Translations under genes and position numbers: made by a program | Origin: an uncultured Oscillospiraceae bacterium | GTDB lineage: Bacteria; Bacillota; Clostridia; Oscillospirales; Oscillospiraceae | Reading direction: 5' to 3' | Length of the DNA: 5,913 nt | Assembly: GCA_900752305.1 (NCBI GenBank) | Contig: CAADUV010000237.1 | Location: 1-5,913, forward strand | Shown: positions 1 to 5,184 of the stretch, piece by piece | Layout: every line of letters begins with the position of its first letter | Numbering within the stretch: the stretch's first letter is position 1 | The notes under the pieces: generated by a model | Told to the model about the DNA's origin: nothing | Databases searched by the model: none | Seen by the model: only the letters and a program-made list of their open reading frames with translations

Positions 1-137
1 CAGGCGGCCTCCTCCATCAGCGCCGCCATGAAGGGGGTGGCGAAGACGTCTAACGCGCCGGAACCGGCGGTCTTGGCGGTCTTCTCCGGGGTCACGACGG
101 TCTCTGCCCGTCCTTTGCAGCCTAATTCCATGGTCAT
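1..137 (-). CDS. FlK-like hotdog-fold thioesterase, N-terminal part only (cut by left window edge)
   Basis: The first 45 codons are visible, beginning MTMELGCKGRAE, and the frame is still open at base 1. The stretch VFATPFMAALMEEAA matches the start of the small hotdog thioesterases related to fluoroacetyl-CoA thioesterase FlK. T34 and E42 are spaced as the FlK catalytic Thr42 and Glu50; the catalytic His would lie outside the window. Relatives hydrolyse short acyl-CoA thioesters in the cytoplasm, but the substrate here cannot be read. An in-frame ATG at 131 is an alternative start; the ATG at 137 is preferred because AAAGGAG (148-154) lies 10 bases upstream of it, against 16 for the other. 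The gene begins 19 bases after the stop of the upstream binding-protein gene, so it is probably the last visible member of the same operon. Family assignment is fairly sure; specific function is inference. Confidence 0.78.
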   Translation of the reverse strand, partial: MTMELGCKGRAETVVTPEKTAKTAGSGALDVFATPFMAALMEEAA

Positions 138-147
138 AGTCAATTTG

Positions 148-154
148 CTCCTTT
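148..154 (-). promoter_or_regulatory. Ribosome binding site of the thioesterase gene
   Basis: AAAGGAG on the minus strand, just past the TGA of the binding-protein gene (157-159) and 10 bases before the ATG at 137. It decides between the two in-frame ATG codons and supports translation of this gene from a shared mRNA. Confidence 0.7.
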
Positions 155-156
155 CA

Positions 157-1371
157 TCAGGACTGAGGGTTGTTGGTGTCGTCTGCGGCTTTGTCCGCGC
201 CGGTGAGCTGGGCGAACAGGGAGCCGTGAAGGGTCTCGGTCTCAGCAGGCAGGCCGGTGAGGAAGGGGGACTGCTTGCGGATGGACTCATCCGGGTAGGC
301 CAGCGGGTTGTCATGCCAGCTCTGGTTCATCTTCTTCAGCGCTGCCCCGGAGGTGGTGGAGTATTTGCTGTACACGGCGTTCTTGGCCAGGTTGTTGGCG
401 GAGCACATGTAGTTGATGAACTTCTGCGCTTCCTCCGGCCACTCCGTCCCGGCGGTGACGCAGTAGGAGTAGCACACCCGCCAGCTGCCCTCGTCGGGCA
501 GGGCGAAGGCCAGGTTGGCGTTGTTGCTCATCATGTCGATGGCGGCGCCGGAGTCAGCCACAGCCATGGCGGCGGACTGGTTGGTCATCATGGTGTAAGC
601 CACTCGGCTGGTGTACCCGGCAGCCAGATCTTTCTGCTCTTCCAGCAGCTTGTAAGCGTCCTCCAGCTCGGTTTTGTCCGTGGTGTTCACGTCCTTGCCC
701 TGACGCTTCAGCGCCACAGCGGCACATTCCCGGGCCGTGGCAGGCATGACGATCTTGCCCTTGTAAGCCTCATCCCACAGGATGTCCCAGCTGCTCACCT
801 GGGCGTCCACCAGCTTGGTGTCCCAGACGATGCCGGCGATGCCCCACAGGGCGGGGATGCCATACAGAGCACCGTCGCCGTTGAGCTTCTGATACTTTTT
901 GGAGACGTTTTCATAGTTGGACACCTTCTTCGTGTCCAGCTCCATCAGACAGTCCTCCTCCTTCAGCTGGGACACGATGTCCTGGTCGGTGAGGATCACG
1001 TCATACTCGCACACGGTGCCGTCAGACTCCGAGCTTTCCGCGCGAGCCTGGGTGTCCTCCTCCTTCCACGCCCGTACTTCGGACAGCACATCCACCGGGG
1101 ATTCCTCCGGCAGCACCACCGTCTCGTCGGCGCTGGAGTCGTTGTCAGTATTGGCGTCGTCGGTCTTGGCTTTGGTCTCCGCCGGGGAGCGGGTGCCGAT
1201 GATGTAGTTGACCTCGATGCCCGTCTCTTCCGTAAAGGCGTCGATGAGATCCTGACGGATGAAATTGCCTTCGGCGTAGACCGTCAAGGCGGTGTCCTTG
1301 CCGCAGCCGGTCAGGGACAAGGCCAGCAGCATGGAGAGGATCAGTAACAGTGCAATGGGTTTTCGCTTCAT
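157..1371 (-). CDS. PotD-like extracellular solute-binding lipoprotein of an ABC importer
   Basis: 404 residues. Residues 1-23 form a lipoprotein signal peptide: basic start MKRK, a hydrophobic core, then lipobox L-T-G-C with lipidated C23, so the protein should be anchored outside the cytoplasmic membrane. The rest aligns by eye with spermidine/putrescine-binding PotD (SBP_bac_8 type): ALTVYAEGNF, FTEETGIEVNY, YGIPALWGIAGIVWDTK (170-186), SSWDILWDEAYKGKIVM (193-209) and a TARE...NTTD segment (212-232). It is longer than PotD (about 350) chiefly because of an acidic Asp/Glu/Ser/Thr-rich insertion at about residues 71-119. Several PotD polyamine-contact positions are not kept, so the ligand is uncertain. 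No permease or ATPase gene is in the window. The start follows AAAGGAG (1378-1384) by 6 bases, and that site overlaps the stop of the pseudouridine synthase gene, which implies co-transcription. Family is confident; substrate is unknown. Confidence 0.88.
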   Translation of the reverse strand: MKRKPIALLLILSMLLALSLTGCGKDTALTVYAEGNFIRQDLIDAFTEETGIEVNYIIGTRSPAETKAKTDDANTDNDSSADETVVLPEESPVDVLSEVRAWKEEDTQARAESSESDGTVCEYDVILTDQDIVSQLKEEDCLMELDTKKVSNYENVSKKYQKLNGDGALYGIPALWGIAGIVWDTKLVDAQVSSWDILWDEAYKGKIVMPATARECAAVALKRQGKDVNTTDKTELEDAYKLLEEQKDLAAGYTSRVAYTMMTNQSAAMAVADSGAAIDMMSNNANLAFALPDEGSWRVCYSYCVTAGTEWPEEAQKFINYMCSANNLAKNAVYSKYSTTSGAALKKMNQSWHDNPLAYPDESIRKQSPFLTGLPAETETLHGSLFAQLTGADKAADDTNNPQS

Positions 1372-1383
1372 AAAGAACTCCTT

Positions 1384-2379
1384 TCAGTTCCAGGTGTAAT
1401 CTGCCGCCTGCGCCAGGGGATAATCAGGAAAATATTCCGCCGCGAAATCCACGGCGCTGACCTGAAAGCGCTGTCCGTTGAGGTATTCCAGCTCCCCAGC
1501 AGGGGTGGTGAACCGGAACTCCAACGACCAGGACCAAAGAGCCTGGCGGCGCATCCCGTAGCGGCGATTGAGCTTCTCGCTGCCGTATTTGCCATCGCCC
1601 AGGAGGGGATGACCGGCGGCAGCCAGTTGGGCACGGATTTGGTGGGTGCGGCCGGTGATCAGGTCGCATTCCAGCAGGGACAGACCCCGTCCGCTGGTCA
1701 GCGTCCGATATTTGGTCACCGCCGTCCGGGCGCCGGGCACGGGACGGGACTTGACAAAGACCTGCTTCTTGGCCTCGTCCTTCCACAGATAGCCCTTCAG
1801 CGTGCCATCCGGCGGCTTGATCTGCCCCACGATGGCACACAGGTACAGCTTGACCAGCTCCCGATCCCGAATCTTCTGGTTCATCACCCGCAGCGCCTCG
1901 GCGGTCTTGGCGGCGATGACGATGCCGCCGGTGTTCCGGTCGATGCGGTTGCACAGCGCCGGGGCGAAGGCGTGCTCCCGGAAGGGGTTCCACTCCTTCT
2001 TCTGGTACAGGTATGCCTGGATGTGGTTGATGAGGGTGTTCACGTGCTCCGTCTCATCTCCATGCACCACCATGCCGGGGGCCTTGTTGACCAGCAGGAT
2101 GTGTTCGTCCTCATATAAAATGTCCAGCTTGGGCTTGAACAATTTTAAGAAGGCATTTTCCGGCGTAGGGATTTCAAAAAACTCGTCGTTGATGTATAAT
2201 TGCAGCAGATCGCCCACCTGCAGACGGGTGTCCCGCTTCGCCCCCTTGCCGTTGAGCTTTACCCGCTTGAGGCGGATGTACTTCTGCGCCAGCGGAGCGG
2301 GGAGGAGGGGGAGGTTTTTGGACAGCCAGCGGTCTAAGCGCTGGTTGGCGTCGTTTTTTCCGACCGTAAATTCTTTCAT
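1384..2379 (-). CDS. RluA-family pseudouridine synthase (RluC/RluD-like) with S4 domain
   Basis: 331 residues, a normal length for the RluC/RluD branch, which converts specific uridines of 23S rRNA to pseudouridine. Residues about 11-65 form an S4 RNA-binding domain (QRLDRWLSKNL, KRVKLNGKGAKRDTRLQVGD). The catalytic domain follows: ILLVNKAPGMVVHGD (94-108), the active-site loop NRIDRNTGGIVIAAKT (144-159) with catalytic Asp147, and GRTHQIRAQL with HPLLGDGKYG (243-266). The loop reads NRID where most family members have HRLD. The start ATG is preceded by GAAGGAG (2391-2397) at 11 bases. It is the first gene of the leftward unit, driven by the promoter at 2422-2450, and its TGA overlaps the ribosome binding site of the next gene. 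Exact target uridines cannot be told from sequence alone. Confidence 0.93.
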   Translation of the reverse strand: MKEFTVGKNDANQRLDRWLSKNLPLLPAPLAQKYIRLKRVKLNGKGAKRDTRLQVGDLLQLYINDEFFEIPTPENAFLKLFKPKLDILYEDEHILLVNKAPGMVVHGDETEHVNTLINHIQAYLYQKKEWNPFREHAFAPALCNRIDRNTGGIVIAAKTAEALRVMNQKIRDRELVKLYLCAIVGQIKPPDGTLKGYLWKDEAKKQVFVKSRPVPGARTAVTKYRTLTSGRGLSLLECDLITGRTHQIRAQLAAAGHPLLGDGKYGSEKLNRRYGMRRQALWSWSLEFRFTTPAGELEYLNGQRFQVSAVDFAAEYFPDYPLAQAADYTWN

Positions 2380-2421
2380 GGATGGGATGACTCCTTCAAT
2401 TCGGGGGAGATGTCGCCTTTC

Positions 2422-2450
2422 ATTATAACAATAAATGAGGAATATGACAA
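2422..2450 (-). promoter_or_regulatory. Sigma-A promoter of the pseudouridine synthase operon
   Basis: On the minus strand TTGTCA (2445-2450) and TATAAT (2422-2427) are separated by 17 bases. Transcription should start near 2415, giving a leader of about 36 bases before the ATG at 2379. It is back to back with the plus-strand promoter at 2468-2496. Confidence 0.85.
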
Positions 2451-2467
2451 TCCTCCGTAAAAAGTCA

Positions 2468-2496
2468 TTGACAGATACAATATATTGGGGTAAAAT
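2468..2496 (+). promoter_or_regulatory. Sigma-A promoter of the DUF177-rpmF operon
   Basis: TTGACA (2468-2473), a 17-base spacer, then TAAAAT (2491-2496). The predicted start near 2503 leaves a short leader of roughly 23 bases before the ATG at 2526 and excludes the upstream in-frame TTG at 2502 as a start codon. Confidence 0.85.
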
Positions 2497-2515
2497 ACAA
2501 CTTGTGTCGTTATGC

Positions 2516-2521
2516 GAGGTG
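2516..2521 (+). promoter_or_regulatory. Ribosome binding site of the DUF177 gene
   Basis: GAGGTG ends 4 bases before the ATG at 2526. Spacing is a little short, but it is the only fitting site and it fixes the start at 2526 rather than the in-frame TTG at 2502. Confidence 0.6.
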
Positions 2522-2525
2522 TGCT

Positions 2526-3032
2526 ATGCGTCTAGATCTAAAAGATATTATCCATGTACCCGGTGCCAAAGAATCCTTTTCCTGCGAAATGGATCTCTCT
2601 AACCTGGACTTTTACGGTACCTATCCCATCTGTGAGCCGGTGACGGTGGTGGGTGAGGTTCGCAACCGTGCGGGAATGTTGGAATTGGAGGCCACTCTCT
2701 CCAGTAACCTTCACCTGCACTGTGACAGCTGCGGGAAGCCTTATGAGCGGGTGATGTCCGTACCTGTCCGGCGTCTGCTGGCGACCGAGTTGGAGAACGA
2801 GGAGGATGATGAGATCATCCTGCTGTCCGGGTCGGAATTGGATATCGACGAGGCGATGACCGACGAGTTCATCTTCGCGATGGATACCAAACATCTGTGC
2901 AGTGAAGACTGCAAAGGCCGCTGTCCCCTTTGCGGTGCGGACCTGAACGAGGGTCCATGCCAGTGTAAGCCTGCTGCGGATCCCCGCCTGGCAGTGCTGG
3001 CGCAGCTGTTAGATTCGACAGAACACGAGTGA
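2526..3032 (+). CDS. yceD: DUF177 / YceD family protein, linked to large-subunit rRNA and L32
   Basis: 168 residues, the usual size for DUF177. A first cysteine pair is C66-D-S-C69, in the HCDSCGKPYERV segment typical of the family. A second Cys-rich cluster lies at 125-147: CSEDCKGRCPLCG, then LNEGPCQC, the family hallmark CxGLCPxCGxxLNEGxCxC with small changes. Between them is a strongly acidic stretch (ELENEEDDE, 88-96). In other bacteria YceD is needed for normal 23S rRNA levels and is almost always encoded next to rpmF, as here (rpmF starts 34 bases later). The start is the ATG at 2526, because the promoter places the transcript start near 2503. Likely metal binding through the cysteines is inference; the molecular activity is not established for this family. 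Confidence 0.92.
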   Translation: MRLDLKDIIHVPGAKESFSCEMDLSNLDFYGTYPICEPVTVVGEVRNRAGMLELEATLSSNLHLHCDSCGKPYERVMSVPVRRLLATELENEEDDEIILLSGSELDIDEAMTDEFIFAMDTKHLCSEDCKGRCPLCGADLNEGPCQCKPAADPRLAVLAQLLDSTEHE

Positions 3033-3052
3033 ATTGCCTGAAAAGGTGGAAT

Positions 3053-3061
3053 AAGGAGGTG
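3053..3061 (+). promoter_or_regulatory. Strong ribosome binding site of rpmF
   Basis: AAGGAGGTG, a near-complete anti-16S match, 5 bases before the ATG at 3067. This fits the high translation expected of a ribosomal protein. Confidence 0.8.
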
Positions 3062-3066
3062 TCTTC

Positions 3067-3258
3067 ATGGCAGTCCCTAAGGGTAAAGTATCGAAAGCAA
3101 GACGGAATAAGCGGCGTGCAAACTGGAAGCTGGTGGCTCCCAACCTGGTCAAGTGTTCCTGCGGTGCATACCGTATGCCTCACCGTATCTGCCCTGCATG
3201 TGGTATGTACAACGGTCGTTCCTATGCGAGCGTTGAGGCCAATGCCGAGGTAGAATAA
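3067..3258 (+). CDS. rpmF: 50S ribosomal protein L32
   Basis: 63 residues beginning MAVPKGKVSKARRNKRR, the standard basic L32 N-terminus, followed by NWKLVAPNLVKC and a zinc-ribbon-like part with HRICPACGMYNGR. It is a component of the large ribosomal subunit. Four cysteines are present (C30, C32, C42, C45), but the first knuckle is C-S-C, one residue shorter than the usual C-x-x-C, while the second is a normal C-P-A-C. The codons TGT TCC TGC are read directly, so this is a one-codon difference and not a frameshift. The tail after GR (SYASVEANAEVE) is acidic rather than the common short basic end. It is the last gene of the DUF177-rpmF operon; the hairpin at 3281-3324 follows. Identity is certain; the effect of the short knuckle on zinc binding is unknown. 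Confidence 0.96.
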   Translation: MAVPKGKVSKARRNKRRANWKLVAPNLVKCSCGAYRMPHRICPACGMYNGRSYASVEANAEVE

Positions 3259-3280
3259 TTTCGCCTTCCGAAATAGGTTG

Positions 3281-3324
3281 CAAAGATAAAAGTCTGCTTT
3301 TCACGAAGCAGACTTTTATCTTTG
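3281..3324 (+). terminator. Rho-independent terminator after rpmF
   Basis: Perfect arms AAAGATAAAAGTCTGCTT (3282-3299) and its complement (3306-3323), plus a C-G pair outside, enclose a 6-base loop. The stem is 19 bp with A-rich and T-rich flanks inside the arms. Because it is symmetric it could act in both directions. It lies 22 bases after the rpmF stop. Confidence 0.8.
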
Positions 3325-3329
3325 TGATT

Positions 3330-3358
3330 CAACAGAAAAGACTTCGCCTTTTCTGTTG
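3330..3358. repeat. Inverted repeat, 11-bp perfect stem
   Basis: CAACAGAAAAG (3330-3340) and CTTTTCTGTTG (3348-3358) are perfect complements around the loop ACTTCGC; a further T-A pair extends the stem to 12 bp. It begins 5 bases after the rpmF terminator. No T-run follows on the plus strand, so it is not a simple second terminator. Confidence 0.75.
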
Positions 3359-3364
3359 AGCAGG

Positions 3365-3385
3365 CAGGCCGGACGAGCCGGCCTG
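3365..3385. repeat. GC-rich inverted repeat, 8-bp perfect stem
   Basis: CAGGCCGG (3365-3372) and CCGGCCTG (3378-3385) flank the loop ACGAG. All-GC core, no following T-run. Part of the hairpin series between rpmF and the aldehyde dehydrogenase gene. Confidence 0.7.
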
Positions 3386-3391
3386 AGAAGT

Positions 3392-3467
3392 GTCCTTTCT
3401 GACGTACATGGCCCAGGCCACCCTCTCTTGCCCTTTGGGCAATTCACCTTGCGCCGCCAGAAAGGAC
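3392..3467. repeat. Outer inverted repeat with nested hairpin
   Basis: GTCCTTTCTG (3392-3401) and CAGAAAGGAC (3458-3467) are exact complements 56 bases apart; after one mismatch two more bases pair. Inside lies a second perfect hairpin, TTGCCC-TTT-GGGCAA (3428-3442), and a smaller TGGC/GCCA palindrome (3409-3420). The nested plan resembles small intergenic repeat elements, but no transposase or target duplication is visible. Confidence 0.65.
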
Positions 3468-3480
3468 TGATTGCATTTTA

Positions 3481-3503
3481 TTTCGTCACCAGAGGTGACG
3501 AAA
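3481..3503. repeat. Perfect 23-base palindrome upstream of aldehyde dehydrogenase
   Basis: TTTCGTCACC (3481-3490) and GGTGACGAAA (3494-3503) are exact complements around AGA. It ends 52 bases before the ATG at 3556. It could be a regulator's operator or an mRNA hairpin; no T-run follows on the plus strand, so a terminator is unlikely in that direction. Confidence 0.7.
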
Positions 3504-3540
3504 CTCTGTGAGACTTTTGGGTGAAACTTGCCTGTGGAAA

Positions 3541-3549
3541 AAGGAGGAG
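3541..3549 (+). promoter_or_regulatory. Ribosome binding site of the aldehyde dehydrogenase gene
   Basis: AAGGAGGAG lies 6 bases before the ATG at 3556. This favours that start over an in-frame GTG at 3508, which has no such site and would add 16 residues not seen in the family. Confidence 0.8.
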
Positions 3550-3555
3550 CGCGCT

Positions 3556-4917
3556 ATGATCTCTGAACTGGTGGCAAGACAGCGGGCGTACTACGCCACC
3601 GGCGCGACCCGGAGCTGCGAGTTCCGCAAGGAAGCGCTGGCCAAGCTGGCTCGTGGACTGGATGCCCATCGGGAGGCGCTCTACCAGGCGCTGCAAACCG
3701 ACCTGAACAAGACTCCCTGTGAGAGCCACCTGTGTGAGATAGGCATGGTGCGCAGCGAGCTACGTTACCACCAGAAGCACCTGCGCAAGTGGACGAAACC
3801 CAAGCGGGTGCCCTCCGCCATCGGTCAGCTGCCGGGACGGTGTAACACCGTCCCAGAACCCTACGGAGTGACCCTCATCATGGCCCCCTGGAACTACCCG
3901 GTGAACCTGTGCCTGACCCCGCTCATCGGCGCCATCTCCGTCGGCAACACCGCCATCGTGAAGCCATCCGCCGATGCCCCCGCCACCAGCCGAGCCATCG
4001 CTGACCTGATCGCGGACTGCTTCCCACCGGAGTATATCGCTGTGGCAGAAGGGGGCAGGGAAGTGGACGAGGCGCTGCTAGCGGAGCGGTTGGACTATAT
4101 CTTCTTCACCGGCAGCGTGCCCGTGGGCAAGGTGGTCATGGAGGCCGCCGCCAAACACCTAACCCCGGTGACCTTGGAGTTGGGGGGCAAAAGCCCCGTC
4201 ATCGTGGACGAGAGCGCTAACATCCCCCTGGCGGCCAAGCGCATCGCCTTCGGCAAGGTCTTAAACGCCGGCCAGACCTGCGTGGAGCCGGACTACCTGT
4301 TTATCCACAGGGCTGTGCAAAAACGCTTCCTGGCGTGCTATCAGCAGGCGCTGGACGTCTTTTTCCCACAAGGCGACCTGAGCCAGATGGCCACCATCGT
4401 CAACCAGCGCCACTATGAGCGCCTGAAAGGGCTGATGACCCAGGGACGCATCCTCCTAGGCGGCCAGTGCGACGACGCCCGGCGGTTCATCGCTCCCACC
4501 ATCATCGACCAGCTGACCTTGGACGCGCCCATCATGCAGGAGGAGATCTTTGGCCCCATCCTGCCCCTGTTCCCCTATGATGACCTAGAGGAGTGCATCC
4601 AGTACATCACCGCCCACGAGAAGCCTCTGGCGCTGTACCTGTTCACCGAGCGCAAGGTGGTCATGGAGGAGGTTTTAGCGCGCTGTTCCTTCGGCGGCGG
4701 CTGCATCAACGATACTATCCTCCACCTGGCCAGTCAGCACCAGCCCTTCGGTGGGGTAGGGTACTCCGGCATGGGCAGTTACCACGGCAAGCAGACCTTT
4801 GACACCTTCACCCACCAGCGCAGCGTGTTCCGGCAGAGCACGAAGGTGGATGTGCCCCTGCGATACCCGCCTTATGGGGAGAAAAAGCTGGCACTGCTGA
4901 AACGGGTACTCAAGTGA
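3556..4917 (+). CDS. Class-3-type NAD(P)-dependent aldehyde dehydrogenase
   Basis: 453 residues, close to the ALDH3 family length. It oxidises aldehydes to carboxylic acids with NAD(P)+ in the cytoplasm; family members often take medium- or long-chain or aromatic aldehydes, but the substrate here is not readable. All key residues are present and lie within about three positions of mammalian ALDH3A1 numbering: Asn113 in MAPWNYPV, the cofactor-site FTGSVPVGK (184-192), general base Glu208 in LELGGKSP, nucleophile Cys242 in NAGQTC, and Glu330 in QEEIFGP. The end, RYPPYGEKKLALLKRVLK, is typical of bacterial ALDH3 proteins and there is no membrane tail. It is a single-gene unit: an intergenic region rich in hairpins upstream, a strong terminator 5 bases after the stop. 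No clear sigma-A promoter was found, so its transcription control is unknown; the palindrome at 3481-3503 is a candidate site. Confidence 0.95.
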   Translation: MISELVARQRAYYATGATRSCEFRKEALAKLARGLDAHREALYQALQTDLNKTPCESHLCEIGMVRSELRYHQKHLRKWTKPKRVPSAIGQLPGRCNTVPEPYGVTLIMAPWNYPVNLCLTPLIGAISVGNTAIVKPSADAPATSRAIADLIADCFPPEYIAVAEGGREVDEALLAERLDYIFFTGSVPVGKVVMEAAAKHLTPVTLELGGKSPVIVDESANIPLAAKRIAFGKVLNAGQTCVEPDYLFIHRAVQKRFLACYQQALDVFFPQGDLSQMATIVNQRHYERLKGLMTQGRILLGGQCDDARRFIAPTIIDQLTLDAPIMQEEIFGPILPLFPYDDLEECIQYITAHEKPLALYLFTERKVVMEEVLARCSFGGGCINDTILHLASQHQPFGGVGYSGMGSYHGKQTFDTFTHQRSVFRQSTKVDVPLRYPPYGEKKLALLKRVLK

Positions 4918-4921
4918 AAAG

Positions 4922-4959
4922 AAAAAACTGCGTATGGGGTCAGTCATACGCAGTTTTTT
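4922..4959 (+). terminator. Bidirectional rho-independent terminator after aldehyde dehydrogenase
   Basis: AAAAAACTGCGTATG (4922-4936) and CATACGCAGTTTTTT (4945-4959) are exact complements around an 8-base loop, giving a 9-bp GC-containing stem followed by T6. The matching A6 makes it usable from the minus strand as well. Confidence 0.92.
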
Positions 4960-4969
4960 CCAGAAGTTT

Positions 4970-4997
4970 TTGTGCAGCAGTTGTGCACGACTTGTGC
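4970..4997. repeat. Three TTGTGC direct repeats at exact 11-base spacing
   Basis: TTGTGC occurs at 4970, 4981 and 4992, in the gap between two converging terminators. The period is about one helix turn. No gene or promoter touches it; function unknown and chance is possible. Confidence 0.5.
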
Positions 4998-5040
4998 GCC
5001 AAGCCAAATGTGAGCTGTTTGTAAATGGGTAAAAAGTTAG

Positions 5041-5078
5041 AAAAAAGCCTGTGATTGAAGCCAATCACAGGCTTTTTT
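5041..5078 (-). terminator. Bidirectional rho-independent terminator after tRNA-Gln
   Basis: The perfect 17-bp arms are 5041-5057 and 5062-5078, with core GCCTGTGATTG, A6/T6 outer ends and a 4-base loop. It begins directly at the CCA end of tRNA-Gln, with one shared base, and can also stop plus-strand transcription running out of the aldehyde dehydrogenase gene. Confidence 0.92.
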
Positions 5079-5151
5079 GGCAGCGGAAGAAGGATTCGAA
5101 CCCTCACATACAGAGTCAGAGTCTGCTGTGCTACCCTTACACAATTCCGCT
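5078..5151 (-). tRNA. tRNA-Gln, anticodon CTG
   Basis: 74 bases with encoded CCA. Acceptor AGCGGAA pairs fully with TTCCGCT, discriminator G. D stem GTG/CAC; anticodon stem GCAGA/TCTGT with loop CTCTGAC, which gives anticodon CTG reading CAG; T arm GAGGG-TTCGAAT-CCTTC. All stems close with only G-U wobbles. It is read leftward from the promoter at 5185-5212 and followed at once by its terminator. Confidence 0.96.
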
Positions 5152-5184
5152 ATTTGGCTGTGTCCCCTGCGGAACACTTTTACT

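Larger units (their letters stand above)
3325..3555. other. Gene-free intergenic region packed with inverted repeats
   Basis: No reading frame here looks real: the few open stretches lack ribosome sites and family resemblance. The DNA holds a series of perfect hairpins (3330-3358, 3365-3385, 3392-3467 with a nested 3428-3442, and 3481-3503), listed separately. No convincing sigma-A promoter for the aldehyde dehydrogenase is seen. The density of palindromes suggests a mobile or repetitive intergenic element, or a structured RNA; this is inference. Confidence 0.6.

Noticed and set aside
28..1347. A 439-codon open frame on the plus strand
   Set aside because: It lies fully antisense to the binding-protein gene, has a composition typical of reverse-read GC-rich DNA (many Val, Gly, His, Leu), shows no family motif and has no ribosome binding site.
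1424..2118. Several open frames of 88-208 codons overlapping the pseudouridine synthase gene on both strands
   Set aside because: They are other-frame readings of a gene with clear catalytic motifs; their peptides are rich in Pro/Arg/Ser or His and resemble nothing.
2502..2525. TTG start giving an 8-residue extension of the DUF177 protein
   Set aside because: It coincides with the expected transcript start of the promoter at 2468-2496 and has no ribosome binding site.
3329..3409. A 26-codon minus-strand frame beginning MYVRKDTSQAG inside the hairpin region
   Set aside because: It spans two of the inverted repeats, has only a poor ribosome site and no promoter. It may be worth searching if the region proves to be a repeated element, but it is not supported as a gene.
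3281..3503. CRISPR array or integron-like attachment site in the hairpin region
   Set aside because: The repeats are inverted and all different in sequence, with no regularly spaced direct repeats, no cas or integrase gene and no core-site pattern.
3508..3555. GTG start giving a 16-residue extension of the aldehyde dehydrogenase
   Set aside because: The strong AAGGAGGAG lies inside this extension, 6 bases before the ATG at 3556, and the family starts near that ATG.
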